This document shows positions 23,733-33,352 of a stretch of 63,400 nucleotides of DNA, piece after piece. Position 1 is the stretch's first letter, and each line of letters opens with the position of its first letter. The notes under the pieces are model-generated. The model saw only the letters and a list, made by a program, of their open reading frames with translations. It was not told where the DNA came from and made no database searches. The position numbers were made by a program, and so were the translations under genes. Source of the DNA: Oceanospirillaceae bacterium (GTDB taxonomy: Bacteria; Pseudomonadota; Gammaproteobacteria; Pseudomonadales; Balneatricaceae); assembly GCA_013373085.1 (NCBI GenBank), contig JABXIM010000041.1, positions 1 to 63,400 of the forward strand, in the 5' to 3' direction.

Positions 23733-25667
23733 ATGCAGTTTCATATCGATGGTTTTTATCCCGGCGATCCCCGATTCTCCGATCCCCAGGACCGCGTGGT
23801 TGCGCCGCCGCTGAAGCGCCCGCTGCCCGAAAAAGTCGATGTGATGATCGTGGGTTGTGGCCCGGCAGGCCTCAACCTCGCAGCGCAGCTGTCCAGGTTC
23901 GGCGGCATCAAGGTCGCCATCGTCGACCAGAAGGATGACCGGCTGCTGGTGGGTCAGGCGGATGGGATCGCCTGCCGTACCGTTGAAATGTTCCAGGCGT
24001 ACGGCTTCGCTGATCAGATCATTCAGGAAGCCTACCAGGTAAACGAAGCGGCTTTCTGGAAGCCGGACGCCGACAAGCCCAGCCATATCGCGCGCAGCGG
24101 CAAGGTGCCGGACGTGGCGGACGATCTGTCCGAGATGCCTCACCTGATCATCAACCAGGCGCGTGTGCACGATATGTTTCTGGACGTGATGCGCCAGGGT
24201 CCGGGTAAGGTCGAGCCGCACTACCAGCGCAAGATGCTGAGCCTGGACGTTGATCCGAACGGCGGCGAGTATCCGGTCACCGTCCAGTTCGAACGTCTGG
24301 TGAACTACTCGCAATACACCCAGGAAATCGAAACCGTTAAAGCCAAGTACGTGGTGGGCTGTGATGGTGCCCGTTCCAGCGTGCGCAAGGCGATCGGTCA
24401 GGAACTGGTTGGCGACGCCCTGAACCAGGCCTGGGGCGTGATGGACGTGCTGCTGAATACGGATTTCCCGGATATCCGTCTGAAGTCTCTGATTCACTCC
24501 AACAACGAAGGCAACATGCTCATCATCCCGCGCGAGGGGGGCTATATGGTGCGTATGTACATCGAGCTGGACAAGCTCAAGGAGAACGAGCGCGTCGCCC
24601 GTGACCAGATGACCCCCGAGGTTCTGGTCGCGGGTGCCAACCGTATCCTGCAGCCATACTCGATCGATGCGAAACAGGTTGCCTGGTGGAGTGTTTACGA
24701 AATAGGCCAGCGTATCACTACGGCTTTCGATGATTCCGCTGAAGGTCGTCCGGCCCGTGTGTTCCTGGCCGGTGACGCCTGTCACACGCACAGCCCGAAA
24801 GCGGGACAGGGTCTGAACACCTCGGTGATGGATACCTGGAACCTTGGCTGGAAGCTGGCGCATGTGCTGACCGGTCGCGCCGCGCCTGAGATTCTGAAAA
24901 CCTACTCGGCGGAGCGTCGTGAGTATGGTCAGGCGCTGATCGACTTCGACCGGGAGTTCTCGGCCATGTTCAGTGCCAAACCCAAATCGGCGGAAAACCC
25001 CGATGGTGTCGATCCTGCAGAGTTCCAGCGCTATTTCCAGCTCTTCGGTCAGTACACCGCGGGTGTCTCGATCCAGTATCGTCCGTCGGTTGTGGTCGGT
25101 GAGGGTGCGCACCAGGATCTGGCGAAAGGCCTGACCGTGGGTAAGCGTTTTCACTCTGCTCCGGTGGTGCGTCACGGTGACGCCAAACCGATGCAACTGG
25201 GTCACTGCATCACCGCCGATGGCGCCTATCGCATCTTTGCCTTTGCCGGTGCTGGAGCGCCGATGTCGGGCGAGTGCGGTGTCAAGGCGCTGTGCGAATA
25301 CCTGCAGAATGACGCCAGTTCACCGCTGAAGAAGTACACCCCTGCTGATGCGGATCCGGATTCGGTGATCGATGTGCGTGCGGTATTCCAGCAGCATCAC
25401 CAGTCGATCGAGACGTCGGCTATCCACCCGGTTCTGGCGCCTCAGAAGGGCAAGTTCGGTCTGCGTGATTACGAGAAGGTATTCTGCGTGGATAACCGTC
25501 CGGCATCGTCCGGCGGCGGCAAGAATATCTACGATATGCGCGGCATCGACACGGAGCAGGGCTGCATCGTCATCGTGCGTCCCGACCAGTACGTCGCCGA
25601 CGTGCTGCCGCTGGACGACTATGCCGGCCTGAGCCGCTTCTTCCGGGAGGTGCTGGTCGAGGTCTGA
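23733..25667 (+). CDS. mobA: FAD-dependent 3-hydroxybenzoate 4-monooxygenase-like hydroxylase
   Basis: 644 aa, the size of the phenol 2-monooxygenase/3-hydroxybenzoate 4-hydroxylase group with a C-terminal thioredoxin-like domain. FAD-binding motifs are all present: VGCGPAGLNLA (GxGxxG), GCDGARSSVR (DG motif) and GDACHTHSPKAGQG (GD motif). The overall sequence resembles Comamonas MobA, which turns 3-hydroxybenzoate into protocatechuate using NADPH and O2. The gene stands alone with its LysR regulator and no ring-cleavage gene is in the window, so protocatechuate must be handled elsewhere. Specificity for 3-hydroxybenzoate over phenol is probable, not proven. Confidence 0.83.
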   Translation: MQFHIDGFYPGDPRFSDPQDRVVAPPLKRPLPEKVDVMIVGCGPAGLNLAAQLSRFGGIKVAIVDQKDDRLLVGQADGIACRTVEMFQAYGFADQIIQEAYQVNEAAFWKPDADKPSHIARSGKVPDVADDLSEMPHLIINQARVHDMFLDVMRQGPGKVEPHYQRKMLSLDVDPNGGEYPVTVQFERLVNYSQYTQEIETVKAKYVVGCDGARSSVRKAIGQELVGDALNQAWGVMDVLLNTDFPDIRLKSLIHSNNEGNMLIIPREGGYMVRMYIELDKLKENERVARDQMTPEVLVAGANRILQPYSIDAKQVAWWSVYEIGQRITTAFDDSAEGRPARVFLAGDACHTHSPKAGQGLNTSVMDTWNLGWKLAHVLTGRAAPEILKTYSAERREYGQALIDFDREFSAMFSAKPKSAENPDGVDPAEFQRYFQLFGQYTAGVSIQYRPSVVVGEGAHQDLAKGLTVGKRFHSAPVVRHGDAKPMQLGHCITADGAYRIFAFAGAGAPMSGECGVKALCEYLQNDASSPLKKYTPADADPDSVIDVRAVFQQHHQSIETSAIHPVLAPQKGKFGLRDYEKVFCVDNRPASSGGGKNIYDMRGIDTEQGCIVIVRPDQYVADVLPLDDYAGLSRFFREVLVEV

Positions 25668-25704
25668 AAACCTCGGGCATGATCGGTGATCGGTGGCTCA
25701 AACG

Positions 25705-25735
25705 AAAAACCCGGCATGGAAATGCCGGGTTTTTT
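25705..25735. terminator. Bidirectional terminator between mobA and ygfZ
   Basis: CCCGGCAT/ATGCCGGG stem with GGAA loop, flanked by an A-run on the left and a T-run on the right, serving both convergent genes. Confidence 0.9.
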
Positions 25736-25741
25736 GTCGCG

Positions 25742-26773
25742 CTACCGCTTGCTCTGGAACAGCTCCGGATCGAGCTGGTAGGGCAGGTCGAGGATCTCCA
25801 GCGCCGGTCCGCGCTGGCTGCCGAGCAGGATCGGCGTGCTCTCGGCAAGATCCTTGACAATCACGGCCAGCAACTCGTAGCTGTCCGGTCCCGACGGCGC
25901 TGCCAGCACCACCTGACCGATATTTTCCTTTTCCGCGCTGTGCAGTGCGGTACCCGGCGCTGGACGACTGTCGGTGCTGACCCGGGCGAGGAACATCGGC
26001 CGTTTCAGCTGTCCGCGGTGCTGCAGTCGGGTGACGATCTCCTGACCGGTGTAGCATCCCTTGGTAAAGCTGACGCCGTGCAGTGCCTGGAGATTGGTCA
26101 TCTGCGGAATGAACGCCTCGACGGTTTCCGGTCGCAGATCCGGAACGCCGGCGCGGATATCCTCCAGCTCCCAGGCGTCGGTGGTGCCCAGCGGCGCGAA
26201 TTCCACCAGTTCCGGCAGCTTTTTCAGCGCTTCTTCACGCGGCAGCCAGATTTCAAACCGTTTGCCCGGCACCCTCACCGCCAGCATGCCTTCGCTGGCG
26301 TAGACGCCATCGACTTCGCTGGGGACCTGACCGAGCACTTTCTCGACCAGAACCGCGGCGCCTGGTCCGCTGCACCCCAGACCGACGATATCGTCACTGA
26401 GGTCGGTGGCCTCGGCCTTGGAAAATATCATGTATTTTTTCAGCAGTGCCGCCGAGTTCGGCAGCAGCTCGCGCTGGCAGCGCAGCCAGAAACCATCCTG
26501 CACTCGCATCAGACGGTAGAGGCTGTGCATATGTCCCTTGATGTTGCAGTGCGCGCCGAGGCGGCTGCCAAGGGCGCTGACATCCTTCATGTCACAGCTG
26601 AGCTGACCCTGCAGAAACTTGTCCGCATCGGGACCGATGACGCTCATCAGGCTCTGGTGCAGCAGCGGGGTCACGCGGGTATCGGAGTCGCGGTCGTCGA
26701 CGCTGAGGATGCGGGTGCCGTCGTCATTCAGGCTTGCGCCCAGCGCCTGTACTTTGTCCAGCCAGTCACTCAT
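25742..26773 (-). CDS. ygfZ: YgfZ/GcvT-like folate-binding protein (iron-sulfur cluster repair, tRNA modification)
   Basis: 343 aa. The defining motif KGCYTGQEIVTR with its conserved cysteine is present at about residue 245. YgfZ is a folate-dependent protein of the GcvT superfamily that supports Fe-S enzymes such as MiaB. The gene overlaps psd by eight bases on the same strand; psd precedes it in transcription order. Downstream is the bidirectional terminator. Nothing unusual in length or composition. Confidence 0.92.
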   Translation of the reverse strand: MSDWLDKVQALGASLNDDGTRILSVDDRDSDTRVTPLLHQSLMSVIGPDADKFLQGQLSCDMKDVSALGSRLGAHCNIKGHMHSLYRLMRVQDGFWLRCQRELLPNSAALLKKYMIFSKAEATDLSDDIVGLGCSGPGAAVLVEKVLGQVPSEVDGVYASEGMLAVRVPGKRFEIWLPREEALKKLPELVEFAPLGTTDAWELEDIRAGVPDLRPETVEAFIPQMTNLQALHGVSFTKGCYTGQEIVTRLQHRGQLKRPMFLARVSTDSRPAPGTALHSAEKENIGQVVLAAPSGPDSYELLAVIVKDLAESTPILLGSQRGPALEILDLPYQLDPELFQSKR

Positions 26774-27659
26774 TTTCCTGTTTCTCTTCGTGTGCCGCGG
26801 TGGACAGGCGGGTGCCGATGGCCTCCCCCAGTCGCAGCGGACTTTCTGCGCCGAGCGATTCGCGCCAGCGCATGACGTCGGGACCGAACAGCAGTATCAC
26901 CGTGGAGCCCAGCTTGAAGCGGCCCATCTCCTCGCCGCGCGCCAGCCGGATACCTTGGTCGTCCTGCGCATCGAAGCGTGCACGGATGGGCTGGCGCGGC
27001 AGCGGCGCAACCTGACCGGCCCAGACGGTCTCGATGCCCGCGACGATCATCGCGCCGACCAGTACCATCGCCATCGGACCGAGTTCGGTATCGAAGATGG
27101 CGACCAGGCGTTCGTTGCGCGCGAACAGCTGATCGACATTGGCCGCGGTGGTCTGGTTGACCGAATACAGGTCACCCGGAATGTAAATGGTTTCGCGCAG
27201 TTTGCCGTCCACCGGCATATGCACCCGGTGATAATCCCTGGGTGATAAATAGATGGTGGCGAAGGAGCCATTTTTAAAGGCCTCGGCCAGTTCGCTGTTG
27301 CCGCCGAGAAGGGTGCTGAGGCCGTAGCCCCGCCCCTTGGCCTGAAAGATGCGGCCGTGATCGATGGCGCCGAGCTGGCTGATGGCACCGTCCGCCGGGC
27401 TGACGATGCTGTCCGGCGACGGGTCGATCGGACGGGCGTCCGGCTTGAGTCGGCGGGTGAAGAAAGCATTGAAGTTCTCATAGGCGCGCAGGTTCTCGAC
27501 CTCGGCTTCCCGCATGTTGACGCCGTAGCGTCCGGCGAACCAGCGAATGAAGGTGTTCTTGACCCAGGGGTCCCGACACTCGGCCAGGCGTCCTGCCAGG
27601 CGTGACACGCAGTGCTGCGGTACCAGTTGCTGTAGCAGAATGAACAGCTTGTCTTTCAC
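26766..27659 (-). CDS. psd: Phosphatidylserine decarboxylase proenzyme
   Basis: 297 aa. It makes phosphatidylethanolamine from phosphatidylserine in the inner membrane. The self-cleaving LGST motif is in GRFKLGSTVILLFG near residue 254, where serine becomes the pyruvoyl cofactor of the alpha chain. Other conserved parts are VSPADG, YHRVHMPVDG and GAMIVAGIET. First gene of the psd-ygfZ pair; its promoter should be in 27660-27750. Confidence 0.96.
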   Translation of the reverse strand: MKDKLFILLQQLVPQHCVSRLAGRLAECRDPWVKNTFIRWFAGRYGVNMREAEVENLRAYENFNAFFTRRLKPDARPIDPSPDSIVSPADGAISQLGAIDHGRIFQAKGRGYGLSTLLGGNSELAEAFKNGSFATIYLSPRDYHRVHMPVDGKLRETIYIPGDLYSVNQTTAANVDQLFARNERLVAIFDTELGPMAMVLVGAMIVAGIETVWAGQVAPLPRQPIRARFDAQDDQGIRLARGEEMGRFKLGSTVILLFGPDVMRWRESLGAESPLRLGEAIGTRLSTAAHEEKQENE

Positions 27660-27870
27660 TGTATGCGAATCCTTGTGGCGGTTGTTCGGCGTCAGAGCAG
27701 TCCGTCGGGACCGTCCTGTCGCTACGTTCGAATTCTATTGTATGTTGCGAGCGTCGGGGCGGATATCGGTGGCTCGCGCCCCGCCATCGGGTGAGGGCGC
27801 CAAACACCCCGCTAGCCGGGTGTGCGCTCAGTGCCGCCCGGTCTGTCACGGTCCCGAAGGCGCAATACTG
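27660..27870. promoter_or_regulatory. Gap between psd and the sulfurtransferase gene
   Basis: The part next to psd (27720-27750) is relatively AT-rich and probably holds its leftward promoter. A hairpin ACACCC/GGGTGT at 27804-27823, nested in GCGC arms, could terminate the sulfurtransferase transcript coming from the right. No gene is seen. Confidence 0.4.
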
Positions 27871-28686
27871 TCAGGTTTCGACTGGCGTGTCGTCACGGTT
27901 TCCCCACTCGAACCAGGAACCGTCGTAACAGCGTACGCGCTGGAAGCCGAGGTGCCGTGCCACTACGTAGGTAAGGCCGGAGCGGCGGTGAGTTTGACAA
28001 TGGGTGATGATCTCCTGTTCCGGCGTCAGCCCCCGGTCGCGCAACTCCGCCAGCAGTGCATCCGCCGGACGCAGACGCGTATCGCCGGATCCCATCATCG
28101 TATCGGTCCACTCAAACCAGATGGCGCCGGGTATGTGACCGCCTTTCCTGGCGTTGACCACCTTCTCGCCGCGGTACTCGTCCAGACCGCGCGCGTCCCA
28201 GACCTTCACGTCGGGACTGTCGAGATGGTCGAGTATGTAGCCGACATCGGCAAGGTAGCCGGGGTTTATGGTTGCGTCGAAATGGCTCGGCACCGGAGTG
28301 TTCTCGCCGGACTCCAGCGGCAGTCCGGCCGACTTCCAGGCCTGCAGCTGACCATTGAGGAATGAGCAGCGCTGATGGCCGACGCAGTGCAGGGTCCAGA
28401 TCAAGCGCCCGGCCTGCGGGCCCATCTGGTCGTCGTAGACCACGACCTGGTGCTCGGGAGTCAGGCTGAGTTCCGAGAACAGGGCCGATAACTGCTCGGC
28501 GCTCGGCAGTTTGTTCGGCACCGGCGGCTGGCCGCACAGCAGACGTGCCGGATCGACGTGGATGGCGTGGGGAATGTGGCCGAGACGGTAGGTTTCCGCC
28601 TTGGACAGATCGAGAACCAGCAGTGATGGATCGTCCAGGTGGCGGGCCAGTTCGGCCGCCTCGATCACGAGCGGGAGCTGAGTCAT
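27871..28686 (-). CDS. Thiosulfate/3-mercaptopyruvate sulfurtransferase (two-domain rhodanese)
   Basis: 271 aa with two rhodanese domains. The first (about 10-130) is inactive, and the second contains the active-site loop with cysteine in CQTHRRSG. Rhodaneses move sulfur from thiosulfate or mercaptopyruvate to cyanide or thiols. The ATG at 28686 has GGAG at good spacing; upstream extension is not needed. It follows the HDOD gene on the same strand. In the gammaproteobacterial order HDOD-rhodanese-psd this cluster is ordinary. The loop resembles thiosulfate-type more than CG-S-G-type mercaptopyruvate enzymes. Confidence 0.88.
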   Translation of the reverse strand: MTQLPLVIEAAELARHLDDPSLLVLDLSKAETYRLGHIPHAIHVDPARLLCGQPPVPNKLPSAEQLSALFSELSLTPEHQVVVYDDQMGPQAGRLIWTLHCVGHQRCSFLNGQLQAWKSAGLPLESGENTPVPSHFDATINPGYLADVGYILDHLDSPDVKVWDARGLDEYRGEKVVNARKGGHIPGAIWFEWTDTMMGSGDTRLRPADALLAELRDRGLTPEQEIITHCQTHRRSGLTYVVARHLGFQRVRCYDGSWFEWGNRDDTPVET

Positions 28687-28730
28687 CAGAGTCTCCGTTA
28701 AGTCAGAAGCAGGCGTTGAAATGCATACTA

Positions 28731-30368
28731 TCAAAGGGTTTGGCTGGCTGGCGGCGTCAGCATCCGTTCCAGCGCTTCGCTTGCACTTTCGCAGAGTTCG
28801 CGGAAACGGTCGCGATGGAACGTCGTCAGCGTACCTCTGTCGCCGGCAGCGAAGATCACGGCTACCGGACGCTCCCGCATGAATACCGACATCAGCAGGC
28901 CATCCCGCTCCGTCAGGGACAGTCTCAGCGTCTCCGGCAGCAACGGCAGCAGTCGGGGGCGGGTGCTGTCATCGATCCAGATGCAGGCAGGGCGGTTGCA
29001 GAGCTGGCGAAGCAGTATCGATTCGTTGAGGCCGAGTTGAAAGCGGGCCAGCGGGTCGCTGTCTTCGATGCCGATCACCTGCGCGGTTTTGAGCCTGTGC
29101 TGCGACGGCTGAACCACCTGCAGCGCCAACTGCGGCAAACCGAGCCCGCGCGACAGTCCCTGCATCAGCGCCTGCAGGATGTGTGCCGGGCGGCTGTGCT
29201 GCGCGTGCCCATGCCGCAGGCGCTGAAGGGTTTGGCGGAAGACGGTTGCATCGGCAAGGTCCGGAGTCTGTTCGGACGGGGAATCGTCCGGTGTATCCGC
29301 TAACGGTTTCCGCGGTGGCGGTTCCGGAAAACGTCCGCGGTACAGCTCCATTTCCCGATTTCCCAGTGGCTCTGCGGCAAGGGTGCTGTCCGGCATCATC
29401 AGCATTTCGGCTGCCGGCGCCAGGGTGCCGGGAACATGATATTGCTGCGCCGACAGGGCGCAGTTGCCGTGGATCAGGGAGGTGACTTCCGCAAGCTCCC
29501 GGTCGAGGTAGTCGGCGATGATGGCGTACATGCGCAAGACTCGCGTACCGCTCCATTGGCGGTTGAGCGTCAGCGTCAGCCAGTTGGCCAGCTTGACCGG
29601 AAAGAAGTGCTGTTGCACCAGGTGACTCAGTTCCTTGAGTTCGTCGCGGCTCAGCCCGGGTTCGCTGAGGGTGCGCTGGTGCAGTTTGTCGAGGGTGCGC
29701 AGTGATGGCGAGGTGTCGTGGTCCAGCGCCGCGATCACCAGTGGCGGCAGCTGCCAGGCACGGGCCAGTCCCAGTGAAATCTGCTGGGTGGTGCAGCCGA
29801 GCGTTTCGATTTCCGCCTGCACCGGATCGAGACCATCTTCGGCCACGCGGCACTGGATACGATTCATGTGCAGCGGCGCATGCATCCAGAGGCTCCAGAT
29901 GCCGACACCGTAACAGAGTGCTGCCGCCCAGCCCTTCTCGGCATAGGTGGCGTGGCGGGTACGCAGCCATTGGGCGCACTGGGTTGCGGCATGATGGCTG
30001 TTGGCGATAGCGCGAAAGTACTGCAGCTGGGCAACGCGGGATGGATGCAGGCGCAGGCCCTGGCTCTGCCGCGCCAACTGGCCGAGCCGGTCCAGCCCCA
30101 GTGAGCCTATCGCATGATCGATGCTGGTGACATCCGAGCCTTTGGCGGCATGCAGCTGTTGTGCTGCGCGGATCGCCAGCAGGCAAAGCACCGGGTCTGA
30201 CTTGACGATCGGAGTCACGCTCATCAGCGTGCTGCTGTGTGACGCAACTTCCTTACGCAGACGCTCGAGGCTCGAGTGCCGGGTCGGCAGCGGCTTTTCC
30301 GCAAGGTACCGGGTCCAGGCGTCGGCGTCCGTCAGATCGGGTGGGGCGCTCGTTTGCGTGTCCTTCAT
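28731..30368 (-). CDS. HDOD-domain protein
   Basis: 545 aa. The N-terminal half (about residues 30-240) has the HDOD fold: LMSVTPIVKSDPVLCLLAIR, DHAIGSLGLDRLGQLA and ALCYGVGIWSLWMHAP. The region about 330-380 is a low-complexity proline/acid-rich linker. The C-terminal 160 residues look like a GAF-type sensor (ALMQGLSRGLGLPQLALQVV onward). HDOD proteins act in signalling without a known enzymatic reaction. It lies between rsgA and the rhodanese gene on the same strand. Confidence 0.83.
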   Translation of the reverse strand: MKDTQTSAPPDLTDADAWTRYLAEKPLPTRHSSLERLRKEVASHSSTLMSVTPIVKSDPVLCLLAIRAAQQLHAAKGSDVTSIDHAIGSLGLDRLGQLARQSQGLRLHPSRVAQLQYFRAIANSHHAATQCAQWLRTRHATYAEKGWAAALCYGVGIWSLWMHAPLHMNRIQCRVAEDGLDPVQAEIETLGCTTQQISLGLARAWQLPPLVIAALDHDTSPSLRTLDKLHQRTLSEPGLSRDELKELSHLVQQHFFPVKLANWLTLTLNRQWSGTRVLRMYAIIADYLDRELAEVTSLIHGNCALSAQQYHVPGTLAPAAEMLMMPDSTLAAEPLGNREMELYRGRFPEPPPRKPLADTPDDSPSEQTPDLADATVFRQTLQRLRHGHAQHSRPAHILQALMQGLSRGLGLPQLALQVVQPSQHRLKTAQVIGIEDSDPLARFQLGLNESILLRQLCNRPACIWIDDSTRPRLLPLLPETLRLSLTERDGLLMSVFMRERPVAVIFAAGDRGTLTTFHRDRFRELCESASEALERMLTPPASQTL

Positions 30369-30381
30369 GCCTCTGCCTGGC

Positions 30382-31416
30382 TCAGTGGGCGCTGTTCTCG
30401 GCCAGCAGCGACTGGCGTATATGCTGGTAGCTTTTGACCCGGGACGCGCTTATATCGTTCTGTTCGATTGCTGCCTTGATGGCGCATCCGGGCTCCTGTT
30501 CATGGCGGCAGTCGCGGAAGCGGCAATGGCCGAGGTAGGGCTTGAACTCGCGAAAGCCCTCGATAAGCCGCTCCGGCTCCAGGTGCCAGAGACCGAATTC
30601 GCGGATACCCGGCGAGTCGATCAGATCACCGCCGTCCGGGAAATGGAACAGGCGGGCGGTGGTGGTGGTGTGCCGTCCCTTGCGGGTCTGAGCCGAGAGT
30701 TCGCCGACCCTGATGTCGACACCGGGTAGCAGGGCGTTGATCAGCGATGACTTGCCGACGCCGGACTGGCCGACGAAGACGCTGATGCGGTCATTGAGCA
30801 GCTGTTTCAGCGCATCGAGCCCGTGGGTGCTGGCGGTGGACGCGTGCAACACGCGGTAGCCGATACGCTCGTATTCGGCGAGCATGCCGAGAATCTCGTC
30901 GCGGTTGGCGTCGCTCAGCAGGTCGGTCTTGTTGAGCAGGATCACCGGCTCGATGCCGCTGAGCTCGGCGGCCACGAGGTAACGGTCAATCAGGTTGGCG
31001 TAGGGCGTCGGCTCTACTGCCACCGTGACCACGATAAAGTCGATATTCGCCGCCACCGGGCGCAGTTCGCCCTGGGGGTTGGGGCGCATCAGCTCGGAGT
31101 GGCGCGGCAACTGGGCCACCACCACGCCGCCCTCGCTGGCCGGACGCCAGATCACCCTGTCGCCGGTCACAAGCTGGCCGAGATTGGTGCGCATATGGCA
31201 CCGGTGCAGACTGCCGGGAGCATCGCCGTCGAGGGCCTCGACATCCACCTGGCGTCCGAAGTGGGAGATGATCAGACCGTGCTGTTCGTGCCCGAGATCA
31301 CCGCCCTCCAGTTGCTGGTCGACCGACTGGTCGCGGCGTTCGGCACGCTCTGCGCGCTCCTGTTGTATCTTCTCCACGCGCCAGGCCTGGCGGCGCGTCA
31401 GTTTACGCTTGGACAT
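30382..31416 (-). CDS. rsgA: Ribosome small-subunit biogenesis GTPase RsgA
   Basis: 344 aa, circularly permuted GTPase that matures the 30S subunit. The order is an OB-fold (about 45-110), G4 NKTD, G1 GQSGVGKSS and G3 DSPG, then a zinc finger with the pattern C-x4-C-x-H-x5-C in CRFRDCRHEQEPGC. A basic N-terminus MSKRKLTRRQ supports the start. It is divergent from orn, as in Pseudomonas and E. coli relatives. Confidence 0.96.
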   Translation of the reverse strand: MSKRKLTRRQAWRVEKIQQERAERAERRDQSVDQQLEGGDLGHEQHGLIISHFGRQVDVEALDGDAPGSLHRCHMRTNLGQLVTGDRVIWRPASEGGVVVAQLPRHSELMRPNPQGELRPVAANIDFIVVTVAVEPTPYANLIDRYLVAAELSGIEPVILLNKTDLLSDANRDEILGMLAEYERIGYRVLHASTASTHGLDALKQLLNDRISVFVGQSGVGKSSLINALLPGVDIRVGELSAQTRKGRHTTTTARLFHFPDGGDLIDSPGIREFGLWHLEPERLIEGFREFKPYLGHCRFRDCRHEQEPGCAIKAAIEQNDISASRVKSYQHIRQSLLAENSAH

Positions 31417-31547
31417 CGAGCTCCCGGGGGTAAGGTATTCGGACGGGACCTAAGGTATTCTATTCGGGAATAAATTAGTAGGCTCTGTTGACCTCTGCGG
31501 ACATGCCCTCGGGGTCGGCGGCCTGCTGAATGCCAACGGAGGGGGCA
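31417..31547. promoter_or_regulatory. Divergent promoter region rsgA/orn
   Basis: 131 bases. TAAGGTATTC occurs at 31431-31440 and again at 31451-31460, a 20-bp spaced direct repeat (two helical turns), followed by the AT-rich TATTCGGGAATAAATTAG. The repeat could belong to overlapping promoters or a regulator site; no known motif is recognised. Confidence 0.4.
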
Positions 31548-32123
31548 ATGAGCAACGCCAACGAAACCGGCGCGGACGCCAGCGCGCGCAGCACCAACCT
31601 GATCTGGATCGATCTCGAAATGACGGGTCTCGATCCGGATCGGGATCTGATCATCGAGATCGCCACCATCGTCACCGATGCCCAGCTCAACATTATCGAG
31701 GAAGGGCCGTCATTGGCGGTGCACCAGCCCGATGCTGCACTGGATGCGATGGACGAGTGGTGCACGCGTCAGCACGGCCAGTCGGGGCTGACCCAGCGGG
31801 TGCGTGACAGCCGCATCGACGCGGCCGAGGCCGAGCGCCAGACGCTGGCATTCCTGGCGCGCCACGTCGACAAGGGGGCATCGCCGATGTGCGGCAACAG
31901 CATCTGCCAGGACCGGCGCTTCCTCTATCGTTACATGCCCGAGCTCGAGGCTTTCTTCCACTACCGCAATCTCGATGTCAGCACCCTGAAGGAACTGGCG
32001 CGGCGCTGGAAACCCGAGACGCTGACCGGCTTCAGAAAGCAGGGATCGCATCTGGCGCTGGACGATATCCGCGACTCGATCAGCGAGCTGCGCCATTACC
32101 GCGAGCACTTCATCAAGCTTTGA
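31548..32123 (+). CDS. orn: Oligoribonuclease
   Basis: 191 aa DEDDh 3'-5' exonuclease that degrades two-base RNAs and is essential in many gammaproteobacteria. The N-terminal DEDD motif is in [13 protein letters not shown], followed by [13 protein letters not shown] and the C-terminal H/D in [11 protein letters not shown]. The ATG at 31548 has GGAGG five bases upstream; a longer start is not needed. Convergent with queG. Confidence 0.96.
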   Translation: MSNANETGADASARSTNLIWIDLEMTGLDPDRDLIIEIATIVTDAQLNIIEEGPSLAVHQPDAALDAMDEWCTRQHGQSGLTQRVRDSRIDAAEAERQTLAFLARHVDKGASPMCGNSICQDRRFLYRYMPELEAFFHYRNLDVSTLKELARRWKPETLTGFRKQGSHLALDDIRDSISELRHYREHFIKL

Positions 32124-32167
32124 GGCGCAAGCCGCAATGGCAAGCGCCTCGCCCGTTATAACCGAAT

Positions 32168-33295
32168 TCACTCCGGCAGTTTTCCGGCTCGCGGGTGGTC
32201 GAGGATCGGCAAGGGCTCGGCCGCGTCCCGCCGGCGCAGGCGCTCCAGGGCCCAGTCGATGTGTTCCCGCACCAGTTCCGACGCGTCCGCGCGCTTTGCC
32301 TCGAGCGCCCGCTCGATACGCTCGCCGCCCCGGCTGTTGCCCAGCGCCACCGCCAGGTTGCGTTGCCAGCCTTCGTAACCGGTGCGGCGGATCGCCGATC
32401 CTTCGGTACGTTTCAGGAATTCCGCCTCGCTCCACTGGAACAGCTCGACCAGCTCGATATCATCGAGGCCGTGGCGCGGCTGAAAATCGGGTTCGTCGCT
32501 ATGCCGGGCGAAGCGGTTCCAGGGACAGATCAGCTGGCAGTCGTCGCAGCCGAAAATGCGGTTTCCGATCAGTGGTCGCAGCTCCAGTGGAATACTGCCC
32601 CTGTACTCGATCGTCAGGTAGGAAATGCAACGGCGCGCATCCAGGACATGGGGCTCGGGGAAAGCATGGGTCGGGCAGACGTCGAGACAGGCGCGACAGC
32701 GCCCGCAGTGGTCCTCCCGGTAGGGAGGATCCGTCGGTAGCGGCAGGTCGACGAACAGCTCGCCGAGCAGGAACCAGGAGCCCGCTTCGCGGTTGAGGAT
32801 CAGGGTGTGCTTGCCCTGCCAGCCGATACCGGCTTCGCGGGCGAGTGGTCGTTCCAGCACCGGCGCACTGTCGACAAAGGCGCGGTACCCGAGTTCGGCG
32901 CAGGCTTCTTCGATACGCTGGCCGAGGCGTGTCAGGCGCTTGCGCATGGTCTTGTGGTAGTCCCGCCCCAGGGTGTAACGGGCAATATAGGCCTTGTCGG
33001 CCTGCTTCAGCACCCCCAGGGTGCGGATATCGGGCGGCAGGTAGTCCATCCGCACCGACAGGATACGGCGGGTGCCGGGTACCAGTAGTGCCGGATCGAG
33101 GCGCTTGTCGAAATGATTCTCGAGATAGCCCATTTCTCCCTGGTGGCCTCGCTTGAGCCACTCCCGCAGGCGCGGGGCTTCAGCGGCCACGCCGTCGGTG
33201 CCGGTGATGCCGCATTGCTGGAAACCGAGTTCCCGGGCCCAGAGCTTGATCTGGCTCGCGAGCGTTTCGAGTTGCTGTTCTGAGAGCGTTGTCAT
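32168..33295 (-). CDS. queG: Epoxyqueuosine reductase QueG
   Basis: 375 aa. It makes the last step of queuosine synthesis in tRNA, reducing epoxyqueuosine with cobalamin and two 4Fe-4S clusters. Two ferredoxin-like motifs are visible: CGRCRACLDVCPT (about 190) and CDDCQLICPWNRF (about 245). The C-terminal HEAT-like repeat (NLAVALGNSRG) is also typical. Divergent from nnr, the usual arrangement. Confidence 0.95.
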   Translation of the reverse strand: MTTLSEQQLETLASQIKLWARELGFQQCGITGTDGVAAEAPRLREWLKRGHQGEMGYLENHFDKRLDPALLVPGTRRILSVRMDYLPPDIRTLGVLKQADKAYIARYTLGRDYHKTMRKRLTRLGQRIEEACAELGYRAFVDSAPVLERPLAREAGIGWQGKHTLILNREAGSWFLLGELFVDLPLPTDPPYREDHCGRCRACLDVCPTHAFPEPHVLDARRCISYLTIEYRGSIPLELRPLIGNRIFGCDDCQLICPWNRFARHSDEPDFQPRHGLDDIELVELFQWSEAEFLKRTEGSAIRRTGYEGWQRNLAVALGNSRGGERIERALEAKRADASELVREHIDWALERLRRRDAAEPLPILDHPRAGKLPE

Positions 33296-33352
33296 GCTGA
33301 GGGACGTCGTCGTGCCGATCCTCTATAATGGACGCAAATCAAGGAGATACCC

